Origin: Longitalea arenae
GTDB taxonomy: Bacteria; Bacteroidota; Bacteroidia; Chitinophagales; Chitinophagaceae
DNA length: 64,000 nt
Reading direction: 5' to 3'
Assembly: GCF_016924755.1 (NCBI RefSeq)
Contig: NZ_JAFFJX010000015.1
Span: 62,001-126,000 of the forward strand
Positions 9,379-16,585 of this stretch are shown here, one piece after another. Below the pieces are notes generated by a model, which saw only the letters and a program-made list of their open reading frames with translations, did no database searches and had not been told where the DNA came from. The translations under genes were made by a program, and so were the position numbers. The first letter of the stretch is position 1, and the number at the start of each line of letters is the position of its first letter.

Positions 9379-10014
9379 ATGAAACATATTGCCTGGTGTT
9401 TGCTCTTGCTGTGCCAGTGCGCCCTTGGACAAAACAAAGAAGATGATCAGCATACAGTAACCGGAAATCCTTATTTATTAAAAGAATGGTGTGATGGTGT
9501 TGTGCGTTTTTCAAGCGGTCGTACAGTGACCCAGTTCAAGCTCAAATTCGATTGTTTAAAGAACATGCTGTTGCTACAGTTCAACGGCAGTGCATTTGCC
9601 GCCGAAAGCAAGGTGCAGGAATTCGTCATGTACCCAAAGAATAAAGATTCCATTCTCTTTCGCCGTGGATTTCCCAGCACCGATAAAACAACAGACCAAA
9701 CCTTTTTTAATGTCTTATTGCAGGATAAAGCTTCCCTGCTTCGCCTGGTTACGCGCAATATCATAGAAGAAAAACAGCTGGTTGCCGTAAGCGGCCGCAT
9801 GAACCGGCGGCTCGAAGAAGCGGAATACTATTACCTGCTTCAGAATGGACAGATGCAGCTTTTACCGGCCAACCGGAATGAGCTCCCTTCCACATTTGCA
9901 GACAAAAAAGAGCCTGTTGCCCAGTTTATCTCCAGCCAGCAGCTCAAAATGCAATCGCCCGAAGATTTTATACTCGTCGTCAAAAAATACAATGAACTTT
10001 TAGCTACCCCATGA
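9379..10014 (+). CDS. Secreted protein of unknown function
   Basis: 211 residues that I do not recognise. An N-terminal signal peptide (MKHIAWCLLLLCQCALGQ) predicts export across the inner membrane, with cleavage near ALG-Q. The mature part is charged, mixed alpha/beta in look, with FSSGRTVTQFKLKFDCLKN near the start and a C-terminal SPEDFILVVKKYNELL helix. It follows groEL but is separated by a strong terminator, so it is not part of the chaperonin operon. It converges on the DUF6266 gene. Confidence 0.6.
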   Translation: MKHIAWCLLLLCQCALGQNKEDDQHTVTGNPYLLKEWCDGVVRFSSGRTVTQFKLKFDCLKNMLLLQFNGSAFAAESKVQEFVMYPKNKDSILFRRGFPSTDKTTDQTFFNVLLQDKASLLRLVTRNIIEEKQLVAVSGRMNRRLEEAEYYYLLQNGQMQLLPANRNELPSTFADKKEPVAQFISSQQLKMQSPEDFILVVKKYNELLATP

Positions 10015-10031
10015 GCCGGTACATCAATAAT

Positions 10032-10062
10032 AAAGCATCCCTCCCGCGGTGAGGAATGCTTT
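10032..10062. terminator. Bidirectional hairpin between convergent genes
   Basis: AAAGCATCCCTC pairs with GAGGAATGCTTT (one mismatch) around CCGCGGT. It lies just after the secreted-protein gene and downstream of the convergent DUF6266 gene. T runs are weak. Confidence 0.55.
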
Positions 10063-10185
10063 AATTAACAGGTTCCGGCTTGATCCCAGAATTGTCTGGC
10101 TTACATGGGGTGACAGCTGCAAGGTGTATAGCCCCTATTTTGTTTGGCAGAAACCTGTGGTGTAAGGATAAACGGTTTCTCATCG

Positions 10186-10824
10186 TCAGGCGATGGTTAA
10201 CTTACCTGCATATACGCTATCGGAAACATCTGATCCGTCTTCCGATATAAAGGCTACCCAGGTGTGTACGGTCTGGCCGCTGAAACCTGGCATTTCCAGA
10301 TCAGCGGTGCCTGCACTACGCGGCGGCCCTTCTATTGTATATGCGCTTACCTTCATGGCTTCGCAATACGCCACCAGGATGGCTTTATCGCCGGGCCGGG
10401 ATTTACCTACACCACTGCTGGTAGTCCAGGTGAACGTTACAGTATCAGTCTTTGCGGATGACGCAACGGGTTTAAAGATCTGCCTGATCTCGCCGCGGCA
10501 TATCTGCACCAGGCTATAGTCAATGCTATAGTCCGGATACTCGCCCACGACTGCATTCTTCAGAAGATTTCTTACCGATGCATTGTACCCGGTCATTTTG
10601 ACCGTTAAGTCGCGATAACCCAGGGTTACCACTTCTTTGATGGTACGCATGAACTGATTGGCTTTTGCCATTTTAAGCCTTTGCTCCTGTTGTTTTTTTG
10701 AAGCTGGCTTTTTCGATTTTGATGGACGCTCCTTTACAACGGTTTTTTCTTTCCAGGACGAGAAACTGATATTCCCGATTTTTCCGGAAACCTTACCGAG
10801 AGGTCCCTGTTTTACTTGTGCCAT
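10186..10824 (-). CDS. DUF6266 family protein
   Basis: 212 residues from ATG 10822-10824, which gives MAQVKQGPLGKVSGKIGNIS, the typical start of this Bacteroidota family. A basic block follows (KERPSKSKKPASKKQQEQRL), then FMRTIKEVVTLGYRD. The C-terminal half looks like beta strands (TVTFTWTTSSGVGKSRPGDK, HTWVAFISEDGSDVSDSVY). Function is unknown; I place the family from memory of its N-terminal pattern. The gene lies in an accessory stretch beside phased repeats and the duplicated-HTH protein, transcribed in the same direction. Confidence 0.65.
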   Translation of the reverse strand: MAQVKQGPLGKVSGKIGNISFSSWKEKTVVKERPSKSKKPASKKQQEQRLKMAKANQFMRTIKEVVTLGYRDLTVKMTGYNASVRNLLKNAVVGEYPDYSIDYSLVQICRGEIRQIFKPVASSAKTDTVTFTWTTSSGVGKSRPGDKAILVAYCEAMKVSAYTIEGPPRSAGTADLEMPGFSGQTVHTWVAFISEDGSDVSDSVYAGKLTIA

Positions 10825-10954
10825 AACACATGAATTTAAAAAGGTGAACAATTGGTTTACTAACGGAAGCGGCCTGCTGGTGTAACCGGTATATCCAGTG
10901 GTCCCGATTCCCATAACAAACATACGCCGGCAGGAAAAGACGCAATCCCTGTTT

Positions 10955-10994
10955 ACTCACTTACGCTCACTTAAACTCACTTAGACTAACTTAT
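10955..10994. repeat. Four 10-base repeats (ACTCACTTAN)
   Basis: actcacttac, gctcacttaa, actcacttag, actaacttat in tandem, 131 bases upstream of the DUF6266 ATG. They may be protein-binding repeats. Confidence 0.7.
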
Positions 10995-11097
10995 GTCCCT
11001 TTTTGACGTTTATGTCGCGTTTTTTTGAAGTCGCATACTGTTGTTGTAGTTTTTATGCAGAGACAGTAATCATATGTCAGATGCGTAATACGGCTTT

Positions 11098-11249
11098 TTA
11101 CCTCTTCTTTACCTCCTGGTTACCTCTGTATTTCACAATCAGCTGATTTGCAGTAGGTCCATTTTTATTTCCTTACCTCTTGTTTACCTCTTCTTTACCT
11201 CCCCGTTACCTCCTGTTTCAGGATCCATTACCTTTTCTTTACCTCTTCT
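11098..11249. repeat. Nine 11-base repeats TTACCTCYTST in three clusters
   Basis: Units lie at 11098-11130 (3), 11173-11216 (4) and 11228-11249 (2). Each starts TTACCT (GAGGTAA on the minus strand). The 11-base period puts every copy on about the same face of the helix. The stretch 10825-11445 contains no credible gene. Confidence 0.75.
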
Positions 11250-11376
11250 TCTCCTTTTCATGGCCGCTGCCTGCCTGTTCCTTTCCTTTTCTTGTGATCA
11301 CCTTTTGGTTAGCGTTATATTGCCGTTTCGTTTTCATTGTCTTTTTTTACCTCAGGGGTAAAGAAAAGGTTTACCT

Positions 11377-11420
11377 AACCAAACCGCAACCAAACGACAA
11401 CCAAACCATAACCTAACCCA
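11377..11420. repeat. Four 11-base repeats AACCAAACSRC
   Basis: aaccaaaccgc, aaccaaacgac, aaccaaaccat, aacctaaccca in tandem. Different word from the TTACCTC units but the same 11-base period. It lies just downstream of the 247-aa gene terminator. Confidence 0.7.
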
Positions 11421-11445
11421 AACTATAGTGCTGCTGCCTGCACAT

Positions 11446-11478
11446 AAAAAAAGTGATCACCGCAATTGTGGTGACCAC
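11446..11478 (-). terminator. Terminator of the duplicated-HTH protein gene
   Basis: Leftward: GTGGTCACC, loop ACAATTGC, GGTGATCAC (9-bp stem with one G-T pair), then TTTTTTT. It lies 61 bases after the stop at 11540. Confidence 0.9.
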
Positions 11479-11539
11479 TATCATTTATTTGCAATAAACA
11501 GTAAACCTGGTTTGTGCTGGGGGCCGTTGTCATTACAGC

Positions 11540-12283
11540 CTAATCATCCTGATCTTCATCATCAGCACCATGTAATATAGCCAGGTGCCTTCTCAGATCT
11601 TCTTCATCCTCATCGTGAACAGCGCAAAACTTTTTGATGGAAACAGATCTTCTTTGTTTTCTAACAGCATCCCCGTCACTCTCCCGGTCTTTGTCCCGCA
11701 CTTCCCTTATCATTGCCTGAGCGGTTTTTATGTGACAGTTATAGATCTGTGCCACCTCGAAAGCGCGGATGACCATTTGCACCCATTTCTTCCTTTTATA
11801 CATGGGTTCACCCAGCGGATTAGCTTCCTCCCATAACTTTGCCCGCAGTGCCAGTGTTTCCGTACTTTCCATTATGCCTTGCCGTAAGTCTTCAGCCACC
11901 TCCCTTATTTTCCGGGGCCTGTCGGGAATGACGGGTTTATCGATCGTTTTTACCGGCGGTAAGGGGCCATCTGTTTTCAGGGATGCGAGAAATAAATGAA
12001 CAAATGTAGACTCAATTCCCAGGCAATCACAAAACTCAGAAGTTCTTACATCATCGAGGGCTGAATGTTTGCCCATTTTCCTGCGTACTTTTCTTAATAG
12101 TTCGTTGGCCGTTGAATAGTCGCAGTTCATAAATTGTTTGACGTCTTCTCCGGTAAGCGTGATAGTAAGCTGCTGTGCGGGGTAAAAGGTCGTAAGAACA
12201 TAGTATTGCTCTTCCATTTCATAATACCTGAGAATACGGCTTTCGCGAATGTTGCGGCGCTCGTGTTTGTTGAACAGGGACAT
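11540..12283 (-). CDS. Unknown protein with a duplicated HTH-like unit
   Basis: 247 residues from ATG 12281-12283 (an alternative start lies 4 codons upstream). Two copies of one motif are visible: NCDYSTANELLRKVRRK followed by RTSEFCDCLGI, and NCHIKTAQAMIREVRDK followed by SVSIKKFCAVHDE. The pattern is NC-x-x-x-TA-x-x-(L/M)(L/I)R-x-VR-x-K with a downstream FC. Each copy looks like a helix-turn-helix followed by a second helix. Between them is a charged, proline-rich linker (PVIPDRPRKIREVAEDLR). The C-terminus is very acidic (DDEDQDD). DNA binding is inferred, not shown. It neighbours phased repeats and a DUF6266 gene. Confidence 0.55.
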   Translation of the reverse strand: MSLFNKHERRNIRESRILRYYEMEEQYYVLTTFYPAQQLTITLTGEDVKQFMNCDYSTANELLRKVRRKMGKHSALDDVRTSEFCDCLGIESTFVHLFLASLKTDGPLPPVKTIDKPVIPDRPRKIREVAEDLRQGIMESTETLALRAKLWEEANPLGEPMYKRKKWVQMVIRAFEVAQIYNCHIKTAQAMIREVRDKDRESDGDAVRKQRRSVSIKKFCAVHDEDEEDLRRHLAILHGADDEDQDD

Positions 12284-12370
12284 AGTAATACACATTTAGA
12301 GTTTGAAATGATCCCTTCCAGGAAACAAAGGAGCGCAGGAGCATGAATCCGGGTTAATACTTGGAGCTCT

Positions 12371-12378
12371 CAAATATA
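12371..12378 (-). promoter_or_regulatory. Candidate -7 box for the duplicated-HTH protein gene
   Basis: Minus strand TATATTTG fits TAnnTTTG, about 88 bases upstream of the ATG at 12283. Confidence 0.35.
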
Positions 12379-12446
12379 TAAAAAAGTAAATATGCAACAC
12401 AATTTCGGTTGGCAGCTGCTGATAACCGGGGATGCGTTTTGATGCT

Positions 12447-12492
12447 GAAATAAAAAAAGGCCAGGTTCCGCCAATTGGCGGGCCCAGCCTTA
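12447..12492 (-). terminator. Long hairpin with T run
   Basis: Leftward it reads AAGGCTGGGCCCGCC-AATT-GGCGGAACCTGGCCTT followed by TTTTTTT. It could end transcripts of the DUF1080 gene (stop at 12741), 250 bases upstream. Confidence 0.55.
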
Positions 12493-12502
12493 TCATAGTA
12501 AT

Positions 12503-12587
12503 TTTGAGCCTGTGGTCTCAAAGATTACCCATAACGGATCCCAAACGGGTTAGAGGAACATTCATACTTTGAGCCCTAAGTCTCAAA
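12503..12587. repeat. Two TTTGAG-N8-CTCAAA dyads 65 bases apart
   Basis: TTTGAGCCTGTGGTCTCAAA (12503-12522) and TTTGAGCCCTAAGTCTCAAA (12568-12587), each followed by GATT. They are identical dyads apart from the centre. They lie in the gene-less 12296-12740 stretch and may be operators or small hairpins. Confidence 0.65.
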
Positions 12588-12740
12588 GATTGATTACGGG
12601 TATAAAACGGGCTAAAAAGGGAACGGGTAGCGATATAAAGACGGGAATTTATTTGCGCGCGTTGTATGGATGCCGATAATTTGATGACCTTGACATGCCG
12701 GCCGCTTGATGCGTTGAGAATTAGCAGGTTAATCAACTCC

Positions 12741-13340
12741 TCAACTGAACTGTTTGATCCTGATATTCTTCCATCTCACCTTAATGCCCCCTCCTGAATG
12801 GATCTGCAGCGCAATAAAACCCTCGCCCTGGCCGATCTTTTCATCGTTCAGGTAGATCATCTGGTGGCCATTCAGCCAGGTAGTTACTTCATCATTGATG
12901 ACCTTAATTTTTAATGTATTCCATTTACCCGGTTTCAGCCATTGCTCATCTTCCGGTTTTGGTTTAATGATCCAGCCGCGGCCATATGATTCATAAATGC
13001 CCCCGGTGAACTTATGCAAGGGGGCCACTTCCACCTGCCAGCCGCTGATCTTTACGCCTTCAATACTGGAACGGAAAAATACCCCGCTGTTGCCGTTGGC
13101 CTCCTGCTTAAACTGCAGGGTTAGTTCAAAGTTTTTATATTTTTCATTGGTGCTTAGGTAACCGTATTCTTTATCCGGCCCACTCTCACACACCAGCTCG
13201 CCGTTGTCTACATACCATTTCTCCGTGCCGTGGATCGTCCAGCCACTAAGGTCTTTGCCGTTGAACAGTGATCTTTTCTTTTGTGCCATGAGACTACCCG
13301 TTATAAGCACAAACGCCAAAAAGAGCCATAGTTGTTTCAT
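12741..13340 (-). CDS. Exported DUF1080 (3-keto-disaccharide hydrolase-like) protein
   Basis: 199 residues with a signal peptide (MKQLWLFLAFVLITGSLMAQ). The mature chain is one concanavalin-like beta-sandwich of the DUF1080 family: SLFNGKDLSGWTIHG at the start, NGELVCESG, YKNFELTLQFKQEANGNSGVFF, ISGWQVEV, and the closing GFIALQIHSGGGIKVRWKNIRI. Family members act on 3-keto-glycosides or on other carbohydrates in the periplasm; the precise substrate is not readable. It stands alone, with no carbohydrate operon next to it. Confidence 0.88.
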   Translation of the reverse strand: MKQLWLFLAFVLITGSLMAQKKRSLFNGKDLSGWTIHGTEKWYVDNGELVCESGPDKEYGYLSTNEKYKNFELTLQFKQEANGNSGVFFRSSIEGVKISGWQVEVAPLHKFTGGIYESYGRGWIIKPKPEDEQWLKPGKWNTLKIKVINDEVTTWLNGHQMIYLNDEKIGQGEGFIALQIHSGGGIKVRWKNIRIKQFS

Positions 13341-13557
13341 GTGTATATTTTGGTGGTTAACCGGATAAGAGTGCTTAATGTATTAAATTACTACTTATAA
13401 GCCGTTTGTCAGCATTCTTTACAGGCAATTTGTAGATGCTCAGGTAGAGCATGAAAATGAAGAAGGTGTTGCATCCATGGCCGGGCACCAGTGATCAATT
13501 CCCTCCCGGAATTACCGGTTACGGCGCCGGGAGCGCCGGCGTATTATTATTTCAGGG

Positions 13558-14067
13558 TTACCCGATCGTCAACTTTTTGATCAGGTCTTCATGTTGGGGA
13601 TAGGCTGCCGTCAGCGCTGACTGATCCGCAAGTTCAAAATCGGCAAAGTCGAACCCGGGAGAAACGGTACAACCCACCAACGCATAATCGCCACCAGGGG
13701 CCAGGCGGGCGGCAAACCAGTTGCCTGCCGTTATTACACATTGAAAGGATTCATTGTTATCGGGATCGCAGCCAAGCCGGTGTTCAATAAGTTCGCCTTT
13801 GGCATCGATCTCATATACGATGAGGGTATCTCCGTAATAGAAATGCCATACCTCATCGCTTTTGATCTTATGAAATGCGGAGAACTGATCCTGCTGTAAT
13901 AAAAAGTAAATGCTGGTACAAAAGGAGCGGTCGGCTGCAAATGTGGGCGGCAATGCCGTCAAAGGCGCCGATAGGGCCGACCGGTATATTTCCCGGAACG
14001 CCCCGCCTTCAACATGGGTTGCCAGTTGTAATCGGTTGATCCAGTACGCTGCTGTTCGTTTACTCAT
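13558..14067 (-). CDS. DUF985 cupin-family protein
   Basis: 169 residues from ATG 14065-14067. MSKRTAAYWINRLQLATHVEGGAFREIYRS is the start expected of the DUF985 (cupin_5) family. The cupin core is visible in SIYFLLQQDQFSAFHKIKSDEVWHFYYGD and in FAARLAPGGDYALVGCTVSPGFDFADFELA. The family folds as a double-stranded beta-helix; activity is not assigned. In-frame codons upstream lie in a repeat array, so the later start is preferred. The 13341-13557 gap upstream of the DUF1080 gene shows nothing recognisable. Confidence 0.85.
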   Translation of the reverse strand: MSKRTAAYWINRLQLATHVEGGAFREIYRSALSAPLTALPPTFAADRSFCTSIYFLLQQDQFSAFHKIKSDEVWHFYYGDTLIVYEIDAKGELIEHRLGCDPDNNESFQCVITAGNWFAARLAPGGDYALVGCTVSPGFDFADFELADQSALTAAYPQHEDLIKKLTIG

Positions 14068-14073
14068 AATATT

Positions 14074-14224
14074 TAAAGCTGAATGCTTAAGGCTAACGCA
14101 AATACCCGAAACCCGGGCAGTTACATAACTACTTGGCTTTTTAACATTCACGATTGAGCGTTAAACGCGTTGGTTTGCGTTGCGCTTTCAAGGTTTCGCA
14201 TTCTGCATTAAGCGTTTTGCGTTT
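14074..14224. repeat. Heptamer array (AAAACGC / TTAATGC) behind the HU-like gene
   Basis: Read leftward from the stop of the HU-like gene: aaaacgc aaaacgc ttaatgc agaatgc gaaacct tgaaagc gcaacgc. The other side (14079-14107) carries inverted words (gctgaat gcttaag gctaacg). Confidence 0.6.
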
Positions 14225-15223
14225 TTATTGTTCTATCGTGATCCGCTTATCATCCCGCGGGCCCCAATACCAGAAGCGTAAGGAATCCTTGATGCGTGTG
14301 GTATCTGCCGGTGTACCGGGTACGTTAATTACTATTTTAAAGAAGCTGGAATCAGCGGCTGCTTCCAGTTGAACCCGTGGCTTCAACTTATTATACATGT
14401 TAACGGCGGTATTCCTGGACTTAGTGACCTGCAGAACATATTTATACGTTTTTGACGCACCTGGAAGCGGAGGCGAGGCCAAGTTTGCTGCAGCCCTGAC
14501 TGGCCGGGTAGAATCAACAGCAGTTGTCGTAAGAATTACGCTGTCTTTCTTCATTACATCGTCCAGCGCTTTTTTGGGATCGTTTATATTTTGCAGATAG
14601 GATGATGTTTGTCCCTGTGTTGTGTCCTCACTTGCAACGGCGGTAACCGTATTCGTATCCGTTTGTACCTTTGAAGAGAATAAGCTGTAACCACCCCAGA
14701 GAATGATACCGATACCTACTACCAGGCCAATGCCAATAGCCATTTTGCGAATGGAAGCATTACGGGCCTCATTGGGATCATCATCAAATACCGATTTCTT
14801 TTTTACTGGTTCATGTTCATGGGTGGTCAGTGGCGGAGGCGCTTCAAGACGTTGTACTACCGGATGACCGGGTACAAACTCAAATACCCCTTCTTTGTTC
14901 TTTTGTAAAGTGCCAATGCCTTCGATGTGAAAGGGCTTGCCGATATTAAGCATCAGTTTGCCATCGGCTACAAATGTCTCAAGATCCGATTCTGCCAATG
15001 GCCTGATCTTGCCGGTATGTTTGCGTATAAAATCGATCAGTTCCTCATCCGGGCGGGTAATAGTTTTCTGGGCAAAATGGATATGTTCGATAATGTCGCG
15101 CGAATTTCTATCCGCAATATGTTGTACGTCTACTGCATCATCAAGGTAAAAACTGCCTATACCTGGTAAGTTCAGTACCTTGTGCTGGTAAAAATACTGT
15201 GCTACTAATACCGAAATTTTCAA
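14225..15223 (-). CDS. HU-CCDC81-like domain protein with a transmembrane segment
   Basis: 332 residues starting at TTG 15221-15223; no in-frame ATG exists before the upstream stop. Two short DNA-binding-like HU units (about 1-60 with LPGIGSFYLDD, and 65-125 with KPFHIEGIGTLQKN) are followed by a basic stretch and one membrane helix (161-182). The C-terminal region (YKYVLQVTKSRNTAVNMYNK onward) resembles a SPOR-type fold and would lie in the periplasm, where SPOR domains bind septal peptidoglycan. The double HU plus SPOR plan is known in Bacteroidota, but its role is unclear. The SPOR call is an inference from pattern. Confidence 0.7.
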   Translation of the reverse strand: MKISVLVAQYFYQHKVLNLPGIGSFYLDDAVDVQHIADRNSRDIIEHIHFAQKTITRPDEELIDFIRKHTGKIRPLAESDLETFVADGKLMLNIGKPFHIEGIGTLQKNKEGVFEFVPGHPVVQRLEAPPPLTTHEHEPVKKKSVFDDDPNEARNASIRKMAIGIGLVVGIGIILWGGYSLFSSKVQTDTNTVTAVASEDTTQGQTSSYLQNINDPKKALDDVMKKDSVILTTTAVDSTRPVRAAANLASPPLPGASKTYKYVLQVTKSRNTAVNMYNKLKPRVQLEAAADSSFFKIVINVPGTPADTTRIKDSLRFWYWGPRDDKRITIEQ

Positions 15224-15292
15224 GAGATTAAGGATTTTTGGTGTAAGTTAAGTATTATTTACCTGTGCTACAAACACGTGAGGGGAAGTTAT

Positions 15293-15300
15293 TACTTTTG
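15293..15300 (+). promoter_or_regulatory. Candidate -7 promoter box for the 111-aa membrane protein
   Basis: TACTTTTG, 39 bases before the ATG at 15339, supporting that start over an in-frame TTG at 15318. Confidence 0.5.
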
Positions 15301-15338
15301 CCGGAGGTTTTATTCGTTTGTGGATTAATTTATTACGC

Positions 15339-15674
15339 ATGCTTAACGAATCAGAAAAGCGGTTTTTGGAATACTGGGAGGCGAATCGTTTACGGGAAAA
15401 AAAGATAAACAAGCAGCTGTTGCTCGGCCTTCCCATTGGGCTGATATTTGCCATTCCCGTGCTGATTTTATTATTTTCCGGTAAATTCTGGTATCAACGC
15501 GCCAATATGGAGGCCAATAGCCAGAGCAGTCCGGTCATACTAATGATCGCTATAATATGTATTGCCGTTTTCGTGGCCATTTTTTACAAACGGCATCAGT
15601 GGGACCAGCGGGAACAGCATTACCTTGAATTGAAAGCAAGGGAACAGGAAGAAGCAACAGACAAAAAGCAATAG
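15339..15674 (+). CDS. Small membrane protein of unknown function; its end lies inside a repeat array
   Basis: 111 residues. After a basic/acidic N-terminus (MLNESEKRFLEYWEANRLREKK) there are two membrane helices (LLLGLPIGLIFAIPVLILLF and VILMIAIICIAVFVAIFY) and a charged cytoplasmic tail. I do not recognise the family. The last seven codons and the TAG are made of the first three heptamers of the array at 15654-15947, so the C-terminus has been shaped by the repeat. Confidence 0.65.
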   Translation: MLNESEKRFLEYWEANRLREKKINKQLLLGLPIGLIFAIPVLILLFSGKFWYQRANMEANSQSSPVILMIAIICIAVFVAIFYKRHQWDQREQHYLELKAREQEEATDKKQ

Positions 15675-15947
15675 GCAATTGGCAATTGGCAATAGGCAAT
15701 TGGCAATAGGCAATAGCCAATAAGCAATAGGCAATTTGCAATTGGCAATATACAATTGGCTATTGGCAACAGGCAACAGACAATAAGCAATAGGCAATTT
15801 GCAATTGGCAATATACAATTGGCAATTGGCAATAGGCAACAGGCAACAGGCAATAGACAATTGCAATAGGCAATAAGCAATAGACAAAAGGACAAAAAGC
15901 AATAGGCAATAGACAAAAAGCAATAGACAACAGGCAATTGCCAATTG
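15654..15947. repeat. 42-unit heptamer array GCAATAG / GCAATTG
   Basis: About 42 units of 7 bases with words gcaatag, gcaattg, gcaacag, acaattg, acaaaaa; only one 6-base and one 8-base unit break the frame. A 43-base segment at 15718-15760 recurs perfectly at 15781-15823, 63 bases (9 units) on. It begins inside the upstream gene and ends 66 bases before the FKBP gene. Confidence 0.95.
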
Positions 15948-16013
15948 ATTATATGCAGCTATAACCCAAACACCATTGTCTTTAACCCGGGTTCATTAAT
16001 CAAATCAATCTTC

Positions 16014-16499
16014 ATGAAAAATCTTGTCTGGGGTCTCCTGTACTTAGTTCTCTTTTACAGTTGTAAAAAGGAGTCGGGTTGTGGCTACAACGAGCAAAAT
16101 ATCGTGGCGCCTGTAAGCGAACAGCAACTGGTAAAAGAGTATCTTACTTCCATTAATGTATATGCGGCGGCCAAGGATTCCAGCGGATTTTATTATGAAG
16201 TGATCAATGACGGCGATGGCGATAGTCCCAATCTTTGCTCACAGATAGAATTATCCTATTCCGGCAAACTGACCAGCGGAACTGTTTTTGAACAGAAAAG
16301 CACCGCCTTTACCCTGGGCTCTTCCATCGAAGGATTAAGAAAAGGCATTCCCATCATCAAAAAAGGCGGCCACATTAAACTCTATATTCCACCTACACTG
16401 GCCTATGGCTCCAGGGAGATCAAAGACGATGCAGGAAAAGTGATCATCCCCGCCAATTCCATCCTGGTCTTCGACATAAGACTTACCTCCTTTTATTGA
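16014..16499 (+). CDS. FKBP-type peptidyl-prolyl isomerase lipoprotein
   Basis: 161 residues. The chain opens with a lipoprotein-type signal ending FYSC (C17). The FKBP domain occupies the C-terminal two thirds: IELSYSGKLTSGTVFEQ, FTLGSSIEGLRKGIPIIKKG, HIKLYIPPTLAYGSREI and IPANSILVFDIRL. It would catalyse proline cis-trans isomerisation for exported proteins while tethered to a membrane. ATG at 16014 is preferred because the earlier in-frame region is repeat-derived. Confidence 0.88.
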   Translation: MKNLVWGLLYLVLFYSCKKESGCGYNEQNIVAPVSEQQLVKEYLTSINVYAAAKDSSGFYYEVINDGDGDSPNLCSQIELSYSGKLTSGTVFEQKSTAFTLGSSIEGLRKGIPIIKKGGHIKLYIPPTLAYGSREIKDDAGKVIIPANSILVFDIRLTSFY

Positions 16500-16561
16500 T
16501 CTCAGGCGGCCGGCAGGCCCTTCACCCAGGGAGTGACTAACGACTGTTAACTTCTTTTCAC

Positions 16562-16569
16562 TACATTTG
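16562..16569 (+). promoter_or_regulatory. Candidate -7 promoter box for the serine dehydratase gene
   Basis: TACATTTG fits TAnnTTTG and ends 16 bases before the TTG start at 16586, predicting a leader of about 10 bases. Confidence 0.5.
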
Positions 16570-16585
16570 CGAAAATGTAAAACCG

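Noticed and set aside
11180-11416. 78-codon frame in the phased-repeat region
   Set aside because: Low-complexity translation of TTACCTC and AACCAAAC repeats.
15540-15944. Minus-strand frames with CLLPIANC-type repeats
   Set aside because: Produced by the GCAATAG/GCAATTG heptamer array and overlap a real gene end.
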